Assembly (NCBI RefSeq): GCF_963678635.1
Contig: NC_087067.1
Coordinates: 1,924,001 to 1,984,000, forward strand
DNA from: Symsagittifera roscoffensis
Taxonomy: Eukaryota; Xenacoelomorpha; Acoela; Convolutidae
Direction: 5' to 3'
DNA: 60,000 bases
Shown: piece after piece, positions 12,372 through 24,075 of the stretch
Layout: each line of letters opens with the position of its first letter
Position numbering within the stretch: the first letter of the stretch is position 1
Notes under the pieces: model-generated
Told to the model about the DNA's origin: nothing
Databases searched by the model: none
The model's input: only the letters and a program-made list of their open reading frames with translations
Translations under genes and position numbers: made by a program

Positions 12372-13267
12372 TCAGCTCTTCATATCCTCTCCTTGCGACA
12401 TTGACTCCACACTCTCGATTTCGGTATCCAACAGCACATCAGTTGCCATTCTCACGATATTGAAGGCAGTCCTCCAACACTTTTGCTCCTCCACCCTTTG
12501 CTTGCAACAGGGCAGGGGATCCACCGGTGTCTCTCTGTTTCTACAGAAGCCACTGTGGAGACACAACATCAAATTCCTTTCCACGTCTTCTCTCAACATG
12601 TCTTCTCGTCCTCTTCCCTCTAGATCAATCGTCCTCACTGCTCTCTTCACAGTGGTGGTCACGGCATTCCCATGAGTCACGGAAGCTCGCTTGAAAAATT
12701 GTGGTCCGATGTCCAGTTAGAACGAACTATACACTCTGCTGTGTTTTGACATGTGCTTCTTGGCATAATCATACAACCCTGCAGTCATGTTGGCTCTAAA
12801 CCATGGCATCCGTCGTCTCCTGGCCGGTATCTTCTTCACTTCCATCGGAATATTTAAGTCTATACACGTTTTGTCTCGGAAAGATCTAAGTCTTCCCGAC
12901 AGTTGAGCTTTTCCAATTGTTCCTTGGTCGGCGCTTTCTGTCTATTGTTCTCTCCTACATGAGCTTCCAGCCACTTGATTGCCATCATCACTCCAACTAC
13001 GATAATCGTTATTCTCTGTGATGAGTCTGGTAAACCCATGGAGAGCAGCTCTCCAGCGTCCCTGAAGAGCACTAGATTAATACGCGCGGGATACCACCAT
13101 GTATGCAACAAACAGTGGCACCGAAACTCATCATGCGTCAGCATGATACTTCGCAAGTTCCGAGATCTCGACGCTTCTAGCAACGGCTCCACTTCTATCA
13201 TTGCACGGTCGATTTCATTACTCTCATCATCTGCATTGTAATCTGTGGCTGCTGATTTTTTTAGATT
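12372..13267 (-). CDS. Gene X exons, copy 3 (unrecognised protein)
   Basis: This is the most complete copy of the unrecognised coding block. The first exon starts at 13267 after TTATTTAG and runs to a stop at 12860. It has the acidic region, CHCLLHTWW and the hydrophobic run ITIIVVGVMMAIKWL. The basic segment (FRANMTAGLYDYAKKH) follows in another frame, and the Cys-containing end ends at a stop at 12372 after SMSQGEDMKS. Compared with copy 1 there are several amino acid replacements and a changed end of the first frame (TKRV then stop). Which frames are joined by splicing is not clear from the sequence, so treat the exon model as provisional. Confidence 0.45.
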
Positions 13268-16200
13268 CTAAATAACAGTAAATAACTACAAACTTACAAA
13301 CTACAAACTACAAATAACAGTAAATAACTACATGCATTAGCGGAGTAAATAACTACAAACTTTCTTTTTTTCTAACCTAATTTGCAAATAAAAATGCTAC
13401 TTTGGTGGCAGTTTTAAAAAATTGGGCTGTTTTAGCAGTATATTAGCAAAAGTGAGATAGATAGCTAAAAACTGTTCTTAGTATTGCTATAATCAGATTG
13501 CAAAGAAATTTAAGTGAAATCAAAAACTTAAGCCAATCTTTGGAGCAAGCCAGAAGGCCAAAAAGAGGTTTTTTTCTATAAAAAAGTATAAATTCACACT
13601 TACTTTGAACCAGGGAACGTTTTATATATCAAAACTCAGCTTTGTTTTTGTTTTTTCCGATTTCTACAAACAGATAGCAAAAAAAACATGTTTAAACCTG
13701 AAGCCACAAAAAAGGTTTTAAGCCTGAAACCCGAAAAAAGGTTTTAAAATTAGTTTAAGAAATTATATCGTCACATTCACTTCGAACTTAGAAAGGTTTT
13801 ATATATCGAAATTCAGCTCTGTTTTCGGTTCTTCCAAAAGCTATAAACATAAAGCAAAACAAAATATGTTAAAACAAAAACTTAGGCCAATATTAGGAGC
13901 GAGCCTGAAGCCCCAAAAAAGGGTTTTCTTGTGTAAAAAAAATATATAGTCACATCCACTTTGAGTTTAGAAATCTTTTTTTATCAAAATTGAGCACTGA
14001 GATTGTGAGAAAAGTTGAGGTGAAATTAAAATTTTAGCCAATCTTTGGAGCGAGCACGAAGCCGGAAAAATTTTTTTTTATCGAAATGAAAATTATATAG
14101 TCACATTCAATTTTAATTTCGGCGCGTATTATATATCAAAATCAAGCTTTGTTATTCCTCGGTCGATGGCTGTTAAGTTTTCACATTTCTGTTACACAAA
14201 ACCTGCAACATGCAAAAACTTTTTAAAAAATTGAGATTTTTTCAAAAAAAATTCAAAATCACGCTGAGTTTGAGAAATTATTATAAATCAAAATTTAGCC
14301 CTTTTAAAGTTCTAGCGATTGCAGAAAAATGCAAAAAAATTACTGAGTACCTTTTGATATAAAGGGCAGAACACTTTTTGAAGCGATATTTCAGGCCAAA
14401 ACAAGCCCCACAAACTGTACTTATAGATTTTTTGCATCCAAAAATATTGCTGTTAACGTACTTCTATAACAGTACTGAAAACGTGTCAATCAATTCCGAC
14501 ACATTTTTAGGATAATTTCATCCCTGAAAAAAATTTGTAAAAAAAAGCTCTCATTTTTGGGGTAGGCAAACACAAAAAGTGCACACCCAAAGCGACCTGT
14601 CGAATTGACTACTTCAAATTTTTTTAAACTTTGATAGTTTCCATGCGTCGAATTATGTTCTTTAAATTGAATTAAGAGTAAAATTGTACCATTCAGCGTT
14701 GGAAAACACCATTTCAACCGTAAAATATAAAAAAAATGAAATCACTTGCTATAAAAATTAAAAAAAAAACCTAAAAAATCTGATTGTACCTCGCCCAACT
14801 AGTCAATCTGCATTCCTAATCCACACCCTGCTAACATTCAGCAAGTTTAAGAAAAATTACTGCCTCATTTGAACCAGAGTTGTATGAAAACAAGAAATTT
14901 AGGGCACAATTTGAAGAAAACTATCGACACTAGAAAACAATATGGAAACTAACACACCGTATTGAGGACTGTAAACGGTTCAACCTGAGATCTGTAGCAA
15001 TAAACAGCATATAAGGAGCAAAGTAAGTGTCTTTGAAACTAGGAACATGGCAAGACAACAAAAAATAACCTAAAAAACAATTGAAATCAATCTTCGAGGG
15101 AGCCAGAAAACCGAAAAAAAAAATTGAGATTAAAGTTATTATATTCCGTTATCCGCGCAGCGTAAAAGAGTGTAGTATATATCAGAATTGATTTATTGTT
15201 TTAATTTTCGGTTCCGTAAATCAGATTTTTATTCAGATCCGCAATTTTTTTTCGATCCATAAATCAGATCCGCAAATTTAGTTTTCATAACTCCATAACG
15301 CAAAAGCTGCGACGAGACAGGAATTCGATAAAGTGTTTTTTTTGTAAAGTTGATAACTTCACAACGACTGAGATTAGGAATTTACTAAGCATCAAAAATT
15401 AGGCCTTTAGGTTTCTCCTGTTTGCCGAAGAAGCAGTCAAAAATTTACAATAATTTTTGATATTAACGGCAGAACATTTATTCAGGCGAGCTTTACATGC
15501 CAAATGAAGTTCCCTTTCTGATACAAAATTTTGCGCTTAACGCAATATTTCTACCGTTTCTTAAGCCCTTATACAATTCATACTGTTTTTCTGGAAACAA
15601 TTGACAGAATATATGTGGTCGGAGTGTTTTTTTCTCCAGATAAATTTTTTTTGTATTTTTTAACTGGCTATTTTTAAATGAAAAAAAATAAATTTTTTAG
15701 TTTCGCTTTCTTTTTTGTTTTTGGGCACCCAACAGAAAATATTGCTCAAATCGGAAATCGATTGGTAAGTCGACATTAATATTGGTGATTAATGTGAATT
15801 TCCTGAAATTTGAAAAAAAAACATTTTGATAGATTTAAAAGTTTGTAGAAAATGAAAAATTATTGAAAAATTTGAAATAATACCCTTTCTCGGTTTCTCT
15901 CACTACATATCAACCATATTTTTTTCAAAAAATGTCGCAAAAATTACAGAATCTTCCAGTTTTTTTTTTCATTTTTGATTTTTGTTCAATGGAAAACGAT
16001 TAAATTACATAAATATAGTGCTTTATTACCTGTCTGCAATCCGTAATAATGCTAAAGGATGACAAATTCCAGAAAAGGCTTCTTGCATCAAAGCATTTTC
16101 GAGAGAAAAAAAATCAAAAGAAATTTTTTTTTCATGCTTGATTGCTTCTCGTTTACTTGGAATTGAACTGATTTCTTATCGCATTTTGTTCTCATTCTTT

Positions 16201-17056
16201 GAAAAAAATGCTAACAATTCATTTGAAGTGTCCAAAAACTGGTTTGCAAAATTTTCTAAAAAAATATCCCTTATGGTGAAAATGCTTGTCATACCATTTC
16301 CATATATAGAAATTGTATGGTAAGCATTTAAAAATAAATTAAATCAGTTTTTTTTTCGTTTTTTTTTCCTTTTTTGATCCTAAACTTTTCCTTTTAACGC
16401 AATATTTCAACCGTTTGTTAAGCCTTAATGCAATTCATACTGCTTTTCTTTTGAATTTCAAAAAATTAACCTTAGTTGTGTAAAACGGTTTCGTGGCTTA
16501 AATTAAGCTTAAATAAATTATTGTTTACCTGCAAACCTCATTTTTACAAATCTTATTAACTCAAAGTTAGACCAAAAACCGCAAGTTTCAAATAAGTTTT
16601 TCTCGTCTCTGATAAATTTCATACTTTTCGAGTCACAACTGAAAGGATTTTAATATGATATATAATTCGACCCATTCCAATTTTTATTTGTGGTACCTGA
16701 TGATTTTGGAAAACAAAAAACTAAAACACTCGAATACAAAGTTTTTCAAACGGTTGAAACAATAAGTCCAACAAAACGTCGCAAAAAAGTGTGGGGGAGG
16801 AAACGGAAAAACATTAATGAATTGAAATTAGACTTTTTTCATTTTTTTTTTTTGAAAATTTTCAAATGCATTGAAAAGATTGACCCTGATTGATTGAGTT
16901 TGTCTATAATGTGATATTTGAAGATTTTGTCAAATTTATTATTCGAATCACCGAAGTTGGTCTGAAGAAAAAACCAAGGCTGAGTATGAATAATCGCGAT
17001 ACTCGTGTATTGACAGACGTATAATTCGTTAGGAATAACAATAACACTTTCAGCCC
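13268..17056. repeat. Non-coding part of U3
   Basis: AT-rich DNA with the roughly 180-bp diverged repeats. It shares with U4, but not with U1 and U2, an 85-bp stretch near 14505-14590 (gctctcatttttggggtaggcaaac) and a 50-bp insert near 15025-15125. I find no convincing exon. The frame 16138-16323 is identical to 22770-22955, but that follows from the duplication. Confidence 0.6.
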
Positions 17057-17225
17057 ACTAAAACGCGTTGCGTCGGAGGAGATCGAGATTTTAACCCCCT
17101 CCTCTACGGCGCAAAATCATGAAAAATTTCTCTACATTTACAAAAATATTGACAATAAACCAGAGCAAACGTTGCCGAAAGTTTATATATAAGTAAATTA
17201 CAAGTTTGGATGAACATCGCTGGTA

Positions 17226-17441
17226 TTATATTGAATTGAGTGGCTGTGGGAAACTTTTCGTAGTCGAAAATCTATGTTTGACATCGGCGTGGATCAGGAA
17301 AACATTGTTGGCCCACTGCTTTCTATTTTCCCACTTAAGGATATTTCCTGTGTCCATAGAGTAGACAGAGTAGCCCCTCTCAAGTACCAGTTTTCCCACC
17401 GTCCGTTCCGCCAGTTGCTGATACTCCGGAGTTGATAACAC
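17226..17441 (-). pseudogene. Duplicate last exon of the FkbM-type methyltransferase gene
   Basis: The same acceptor (TTTTTGCCAACAG) and the same 72 codons to the same stop as exon C at 23860-24075, with an identical protein over this exon and about 39 codons upstream of it. No copy of exon B or A lies upstream within this segment, so it is an orphan exon unless it is spliced alternatively as a second terminal exon of the neighbouring gene. It contains the motif SVYSMDTG and W.NNVFLIH, which fit the C-terminal end of nematode FkbM-type proteins. Confidence 0.6.
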
Positions 17442-18178
17442 CTGTTGGCAAAAAGTGAAGAGGTTCAAATGAATTTTTTTTTTCAATGAATGATCGTCAA
17501 TGCCTCTTAGACGAATGGTTAGCGGTTCGAGACCCAACGTGATTGCATTTGTAGCTTGCAAGGACGAGTAAACATTACATTGCCTAGAAAAGAAATTACA
17601 ATTTTGTTTTCAAGAAACGGGAAAATTGCTTATAACTTACACAAAACATCACTAAAAAATCTATAAATAACACCTAGAAGTCCGGCTAACTACCTATCGA
17701 GTGGTGTCTCTGTAATGAAGAAAAGACGCTATAATCAGTGGCGCAACAAAGATATTCATAAAAGATCGAAGCTGTTGCAACGGGAATGCGTTTTTGCGTC
17801 ATTTTTGAGTCATAGTTTTTTTTCCTAGGACTGGACTTAGATTTAGGCAGCATTCCGAGTAATTGCAGCCGAGAAGCTACAAATGCTGAGAATTTGAGAT
17901 GGTCGGAAGATTCGGACGAAGGTCGACAAAACCATCTTCGACCCTTCAAGTACCCGACAAATTAAAAGAATTTCAATAGCTGGATTCTTCGTAGATGGAG
18001 ACGCAAAGATCCAAAAAATCCAAGATCCAAGCATCGGGAAAAAACATTTAATAAAAAACGTTTTTAAAAAGATCATTGTGATTTTGTTGAGTTTTTTTTC
18101 CTTATTTTGAACCGATTTGCACGTAATAAAATAAATAAATCAACCAAACTTTTGAGACCAGAAATAGCCAAAAAAAAA

Positions 18179-18494
18179 TTTCAGATCTGAAATAAACAAG
18201 AAAAACAAAATTTCAGATCTAAAATAGCCACGAAAAAGAAAATTTCAGATCTAAAAAGCCAAGAAAAAGAAAATTTCAGATCTGAAATTAGATCTGAAAT
18301 AGATTTTTTCAGATCTGAAATAACCAAGAAAAACAAAATTTCAGATCTGAATTAATCAAGAAAAACAAAATTTCAGATCTGAAATTAGATCTTAAATAGC
18401 CCATCCTTAAAGTATCCAAGAAATATTTAAACACTTCACAACCTATTTTAGATCTGAAATTTAGATCTAAAACAGATAACTTCAGATCTGTTCT
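18179..18494. repeat. Palindromic minisatellite (TTTCAGATCTGAAA), copy in U3
   Basis: A run in which the palindrome TTTCAGATCTGAAA or a close variant returns about every 35 bases, separated by 'tagccaagaaaaacaaaa'-like spacers. I count about twelve AGATCT hexamers by eye. No coding role is apparent. It lies in what would be the intron side of the duplicated FkbM exon. Confidence 0.85.
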
Positions 18495-18989
18495 AGAAAA
18501 TTTACTGGGTACGGGACGCAAATGTAACAAGAGTATAAAAGCATACAAGAGTATAAATGCATGTAAAACAAGGACAAAGGAAAGTTTATTTGCCTTAATC
18601 AGGGCCGGCGCTAAACTTTTATAACTAGGAGGGGAAGAAATTTAGACCATAAGCAAATTAGACGTGACCAACAAAAATGAATTTCCACGTTAAATTGTTT
18701 TTGCAGAACTAGCATTTTAGACGGAAAGCAAAGGGCCAACAAAATTTATTGCCCGAAACAAATTTTCATATTTACAAAAATAGTGTATGATCCCATTGCA
18801 TATCAAAATATTTATCCCAATTGATTTATAAAATGTTAATTTCAAGATTATAAAACTTTTTTGAAATGCATAAATTATACAATTGCGGCATGTGAAAAAT
18901 GCGGAATGTGAAAATTGCGAAATGTGAAAAGTTGATTTGCATTTAAGAAAGCTCGAACGAAAGATAATTGTAGTCGGTATACAAATTTT

Positions 18990-19169
18990 GGCTCTTTTCC
19001 ACTTCCCCCCTTTCAAAATACCGTGTTATTACGGCTAAATGCGTGATGTTATGCTGTAAAGTATGAAGAATTGTCGATTTGTTCACCATGCCAAATTTCA
19101 TTGCATTGTGACAACGTTAAATAGACTTTTCAAAATTGAATTTGAAAGTGGGGAAACTGGAAAAGAGCC
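18990..19169. mobile_element. Small inverted-repeat transposon, copy M1
   Basis: 180 bp bounded by inverted ends GGCTCTTTTCC...GGAAAAGAGCC, with C- and G-rich runs just inside each end. Flanking direct repeats are CAAATTTT (18982-18989) and CAAATTTC (19170-19177), 7 of 8 bases alike. It carries no coding sequence, so it is a non-autonomous element. An 8-bp target duplication fits the hAT or Merlin superfamilies. I cannot choose between them. Confidence 0.8.
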
Positions 19170-19590
19170 CAAATTTCAGGTACAAATAATATAATTACGT
19201 CTAATTTCCCATATTTGTAATTTTGCATCGACGTCTAAATTCGTTTTTGTTGGTCATGTATAATTTGCTTTTCGTCTAATTTCCTAGGCCTCTTTCCTAT
19301 TAGGTTGTGAATAGCTGTCAATAGTTTTGTAAACTTGTGGGGTAGATTTAGTTGAAATTAGTTGACCTCTTTTTTTATGTCGGAGAAAGTAGTTTTCAGG
19401 GCTAACGACCGAAAAAAAATCTCCATTTTGAATTTTTTCATTTTGTTCTGTAATTTTTGCGTTATTTTCACCTAGATGACTAAAAAAGAGAGTTTAATGG
19501 AAGATTATACAGCCCAGACTATCTTTGAAAATTTGTGGAGCAGAAAAAACTCCTTCTTTCCATTTTTTTTTTCTTTTTTTTTTGAAGTGC

Positions 19591-19893
19591 TTCTAGCCAC
19601 TTGATTGCCATCATCACTCCAACTACGATAATCGTTATTCTTTGTGATGAGTCTGGTAAACCCATGGAGAGCAGCTCTCCAGCGTCCCTTAAGAGCACTA
19701 GATTAATACGCGCGGGATACCACCATGTATGCAACAAACAGTGGCACCGAAACTCATCATGCGTCAGCATGATACTCCGCAAGTTCCGAGATCTCGACGC
19801 TTCTAGCAGCGGCTCCACTTCCATCATTGCACGGTCGATTTCATCACTCTCATCATCTGCGTTGTAATCTGTCGCTGCTGATCTTTTTAGATT
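19591..19893 (-). pseudogene. Gene X first exon, copy 4, truncated
   Basis: The exon starts at 19893 after the usual acceptor and reads through the acidic part, CHCLLHTWW and the hydrophobic run. It is cut at 19591 by the segment junction just after IKWLEA, running into lysine codons from a T-rich tract. The later parts of gene X are absent, so this copy cannot make the full product. Confidence 0.5.
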
Positions 19894-22800
19894 CTAAATA
19901 ACAGTAAATTACTACAAACTTACAAACTACAAACTACAAATAACAGTAAATAACTACATGCAGTAGCGGAGTAAATAACTACAAACTTTCTTTTTTTCTA
20001 ACCTAATTTGCAAATAAAAATGCTACTTTGGTGGCAGTTTTAAAAAATTGGGTTGTTTTAGCAGTATATTAGCAAAAGTGAGATAGATAGCTAAAAACTG
20101 TTCTTAGTATTGCTATAATCAGATTGCAAAGAAATTTAAGTGAAATCAAAAACTTAAGCCAATCTTTGGAGCAAGCCAGAAGACCAAAAAAAGGTTTTTT
20201 TCTATAAAAAATTATATCTTCACCCTTACTTTGAACCAGGGAACGTTTTATATAACAAAACTCAGCTTTGTTTTTGTTTTTTCCGATTTCTACAAACATA
20301 TAGCAAAAAAAAACATGTTTAAACCTGAAGCCCCAAAAAAGGTTTTAGAATTAGTTTAAAAAATTATATCGTCACAATCACTTCGAACTTAGAAAGGTTT
20401 TGTATATCGAAATTCAGCTTTGTTTTTAGTTCTTCCAAAAGCTATAAACATTAAGCAAAACAAAATATGTTAAAACAAAAACTTAAGCCAATATTAGGAG
20501 CGAGCCTGAAGCCCAAAAAAAGGGTTTTATTATGTAAAAAAATTATATAGTCACATCCACTTCGAGTTTAGAAATCTTTTTATAACAAAATTGAGCACTG
20601 TTATAAACACGATATTTATCAACAGATTGTGAGAAAAGTTGAGGTGAAATTAAAAATTTAGCCAATCTTTGGAGCGAGCACGAAGCCGGAAAAAAGAATT
20701 TTTTTTATCGAAATGAAAAATATATAGTCACATTCAATTTTAATTTCGGCGCGTATTATATATCAAAATCAATATCTGTTATTCCTCGGTCGATGGCTGT
20801 TAAGTTTTCACATTTCTGTTACACAAAACCTGCAACATGCAAAAACTTTAAAAAAAATTGGGATTTTTTCAAAAAAATTCACAATCACGCTGAGTTTGAG
20901 AAATTATTATATATCAACATTTAGCCCTTTTAAAGTTCTAACGATCGCAGAAAAATGCAAAAAAATTACTGAGTACCTTTTGATATAAAGGGCAGAACAT
21001 TTTTTGAAGCGATATTTCAGGCCAAAACAAGCCCCCCAAACTGTACTTATAGATTTTTTGCATCCAAAAATATTGCTCTTAACGTACTTCTATAACAGTA
21101 CTGAATACGTGTCAATCAATTCCGACACATTTTAAGGATATTTTCATCCCTGAAAAAAAATTTGTAAAAAAAAAGCTCTCATTTTTTGGGGTAGGCAAAC
21201 ACAAAAAGTGCACACCCAAAGCGACCTGTCGAATTGACTAATTTAAATTTTTTAAAACTTTGATAGTTTCCATGCGTCGAATTATGCTCTTTAAATTGAA
21301 TTACGAGTAAAATTGTACCATTCAGCGTTGGAAAACACCATTTCAACCGTAAAATATAAAAAAATGAAATCACTTGCTATAAACATTTAAAAAAAACCTA
21401 AAAAATCTGATTGTACCTCGCCCAACTAGTCAATCTGCATTCCTAATCCACACCCTGCTAACATTCAGCAAGTTTAAGAAAGATTACTGCCTCATTTGAA
21501 CCAGAGTTGTATGAAAACAAGAAATTTAGGGCACAATTTGAAGAAAACTATCGACACTAGAAAACAATATGGAAACTAACACACCGTATTGAGGACTGTA
21601 AACGCTTCAACCTGAGATCTGTAGCAATAAACAGCATATAAGGAGCAAAGTAAGTGTCTTTGAAACTAGGAACATGGCAAGACAACAAAAAATAACCTAA
21701 AAAACAATTGAAGTCAATCTAGGAGGGAGCCAGAAAACCGAAAAAAAAAATTGAGATTAAAGTTATTATATTCGGTTATTCGCGCAGCGTAAAAGAGTGT
21801 AGTATATATCAGAATTGATTTATTGTTTTGATTTTCGGCTCCGTAAATCAGATTTTTTTTCAGATCCGCAATTTTTTTTCAGATCCGTAAATCAGATCCG
21901 CAAATTTAGTTTTCATAACTCCATAACGCAAAAGCTGCGACGAGACAGGAATTCGATAAAGTGTTTTTTTTGTAAAGTTGATAACTTCACAACCACTGAG
22001 ATTAGGAATTTACTAAGCATCAAAAATTAGGCCATTAGTTTTCTCCTGTTTGCCGAAGAAGCAGTCAAAAATTTACAATAATTTTTGATATTAACGGCAG
22101 AACATTTATTCAGGCGAGCTTTACATGCCAAATGAACTTCCCTTTCTGATACAAAATTTTGCGCTTAACGCAATATTTCAACCGTTTCTTAAGCCCTTAT
22201 AAAATTCATACTGTTTTTCTGGAAACAATTGACAGAATATATGTGGTCGGGGTGTTTTTTTCTCCAGATAAAGTTTTTTTTATTTTTTAACTGGCTATTT
22301 TTAAATGAAAAAAAAAATAAGTTTTTTAGTTTTGCTTTCTTTTTGGTTTTTGGGCACCCAACAGAAAATATTGCTCAAATCGGAAATCGATTGGTAAGTC
22401 GACATTAATATTGGTGATTAATGTGAATTTCCTGAAATTTGAAAAAAAAACATTTTGATAGATTTAAAAATTTGTAGAAAATGAAAAATTATTGAAAAAT
22501 TTGAAATAATACCCTTTCTCGGTTTCTTTCACTACATATCAACCATATTTTTTTCAAAAAACGTCGCAAAAATTACAGAATCTTCCAGTTTTTTTTTTTT
22601 TCATTTTTGATTTTTGTTCTATGGAAAACGATTAAATTACATAAATATAGTGCTTTATTACCTGTCTGCAATCCGTAATAATGCTAAAGGATGACAAATT
22701 CCATAAAAGGCTTCTTGCATCAAAGCATTTTCGAGAGAAAAAAAATCAAAAGAAATTTTTTTTTCATGCTTGATTGCTTCTCGTTTACTTGGAATTGAAC

Positions 22801-23690
22801 TGATTTCTTATCGCATTTTGTTCTCATTCTTTGAAAAAAATGCTAACAATTCATTTGAAGTGTCCAAAAACTGGTTTGCAAAATTTTCTAAAAAAATATC
22901 CCTTATGGTGAAAATGCTTGTCATACCATTTCCATATATAGAAATTGTATGGTGAGCATTTAAAAATAAATTAAGTCAGTTTTTTTTTTCGTTTTTTTTT
23001 TCCTTTTTTGATCCCAAACTTTTCCTTTTAACGCAATATTTCAACCGTTTGTTAAGCCTTAATGCAATTCATACTGTTTTTCTTTTGAATTTCAAAAAAT
23101 TAACTTTAGTTGTGTAAAACGGTTTCGCGGCTTAAATTAAGCTTAAATAAATTATTGTTTACCTGCAAACCTCATTTTTACAAATCTTATTAACTCAAAA
23201 TTAGACCAAAAATCAGAAGTTTCAAATTAGTTTTTCTCGACTCTGATAAATTTCATATTTTTCGAGTCACAACTGAAAGGATTTTAATATGATATATAAT
23301 TCGATCCATTCCAATTTTTATTTGTGGTACCTGATGATTTTGGAAAACAAAAAACTAAAACACTCGAATACAAAGTTTTTCAAACGGTTGAAAAAAAAGT
23401 TATCTGTGTTTGCTCAAAATGTCATGTGGGGGAGGAAACGGAAAAACATTAATGAATTGAAATTCGACTTTTTTCATTTTTTTTTTTGAAAATTTTCAAA
23501 TGCATTGAAAAGATTGACCCTGATTGATTGAGTTTGTCTATAATGTGATATTTGAAGATTTTGTCAAATTTATTATTCGAATCACCGAAGTAAGTTTGAA
23601 GAAAAAACCAAGGCCGAGTATGAATAATCGCGATACTCGTGTATTGACAGACGTATAATTCGTTAGGAATAACAATAACACTTTCAGCCC
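19894..23690. repeat. Non-coding part of U4
   Basis: AT-rich sequence parallel to 13268-17056 in U3, including the roughly 180-bp repeats. I see no gene or RNA in it. A 200-base region near 23380-23420 lacks a short stretch found in the other copies. Confidence 0.6.
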
Positions 23691-23859
23691 ACTAAAACGC
23701 GTTGCGTCGGAGGAGATCGAGATTTTAACCCCCTCCTCTACGGCGCAAAATCATGAAAAATTTCTCTACATTTACAAAAATATTGACAATAAACCAGAGC
23801 AAACGTTGCCGAAAGTTTATATATAAGTAAATTACAAGTTTGGATGAACATCGCTGGTA

Positions 23860-24075
23860 TTATATTGAATTGAGTGGCTGTGGGAAACTTTTCGTAGTCG
23901 AAAATCTATGTTTGACATCGGCGTGGATCAGGAAAACATTGTTGGCCCACTGCTTTCTATTTTCCCACTTAAGGATATTTCCTGTGTCCATAGAGTAGAC
24001 AGAGTAGCCCCTCTCAAGTACCAGTTTTCCCACCGTCCGTTCCGCCAGTTGCTGATACTCCGGAGTTGATAACAC
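23860..24075 (-). CDS. FkbM-type gene, exon C (terminal exon)
   Basis: 72 codons from acceptor TTTTTGCCAACAG to a TAA stop. It encodes the C-terminal part (ERGYSVYSMDTG, then W.NNVFLIH.DV) and about 15 further residues after the point where family members usually end. An identical duplicate is at 17226-17441. Confidence 0.75.
   Translation of the reverse strand: MLSTPEYQQLAERTVGKLVLERGYSVYSMDTGNILKWENRKQWANNVFLIHADVKHRFSTTKSFPQPLNSI

Larger units (their letters stand above)
12088..19590. repeat. Tandem segment U3 with its extension
   Basis: U3 is the longest copy. It has a complete gene X block (12372-13267), AT-rich DNA with the roughly 180-bp repeats (about 13515-14160), then an extension from 17057 that holds a second copy of the last exon of the FkbM-type gene, a palindromic minisatellite and a small inverted-repeat transposon. 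It ends at 19590, where 'gaagtgct' is joined directly to the middle of gene X of U4. The short shared bases at the joint suggest an unequal-exchange or repair junction. Confidence 0.85.

Noticed and set aside
17686-17949. 87-codon minus-strand ORF with a relative at 24320-24583
   Set aside because: The two copies differ by many amino acid changes in this frame despite being recent duplicates, with no splice sites that fit the FkbM gene.
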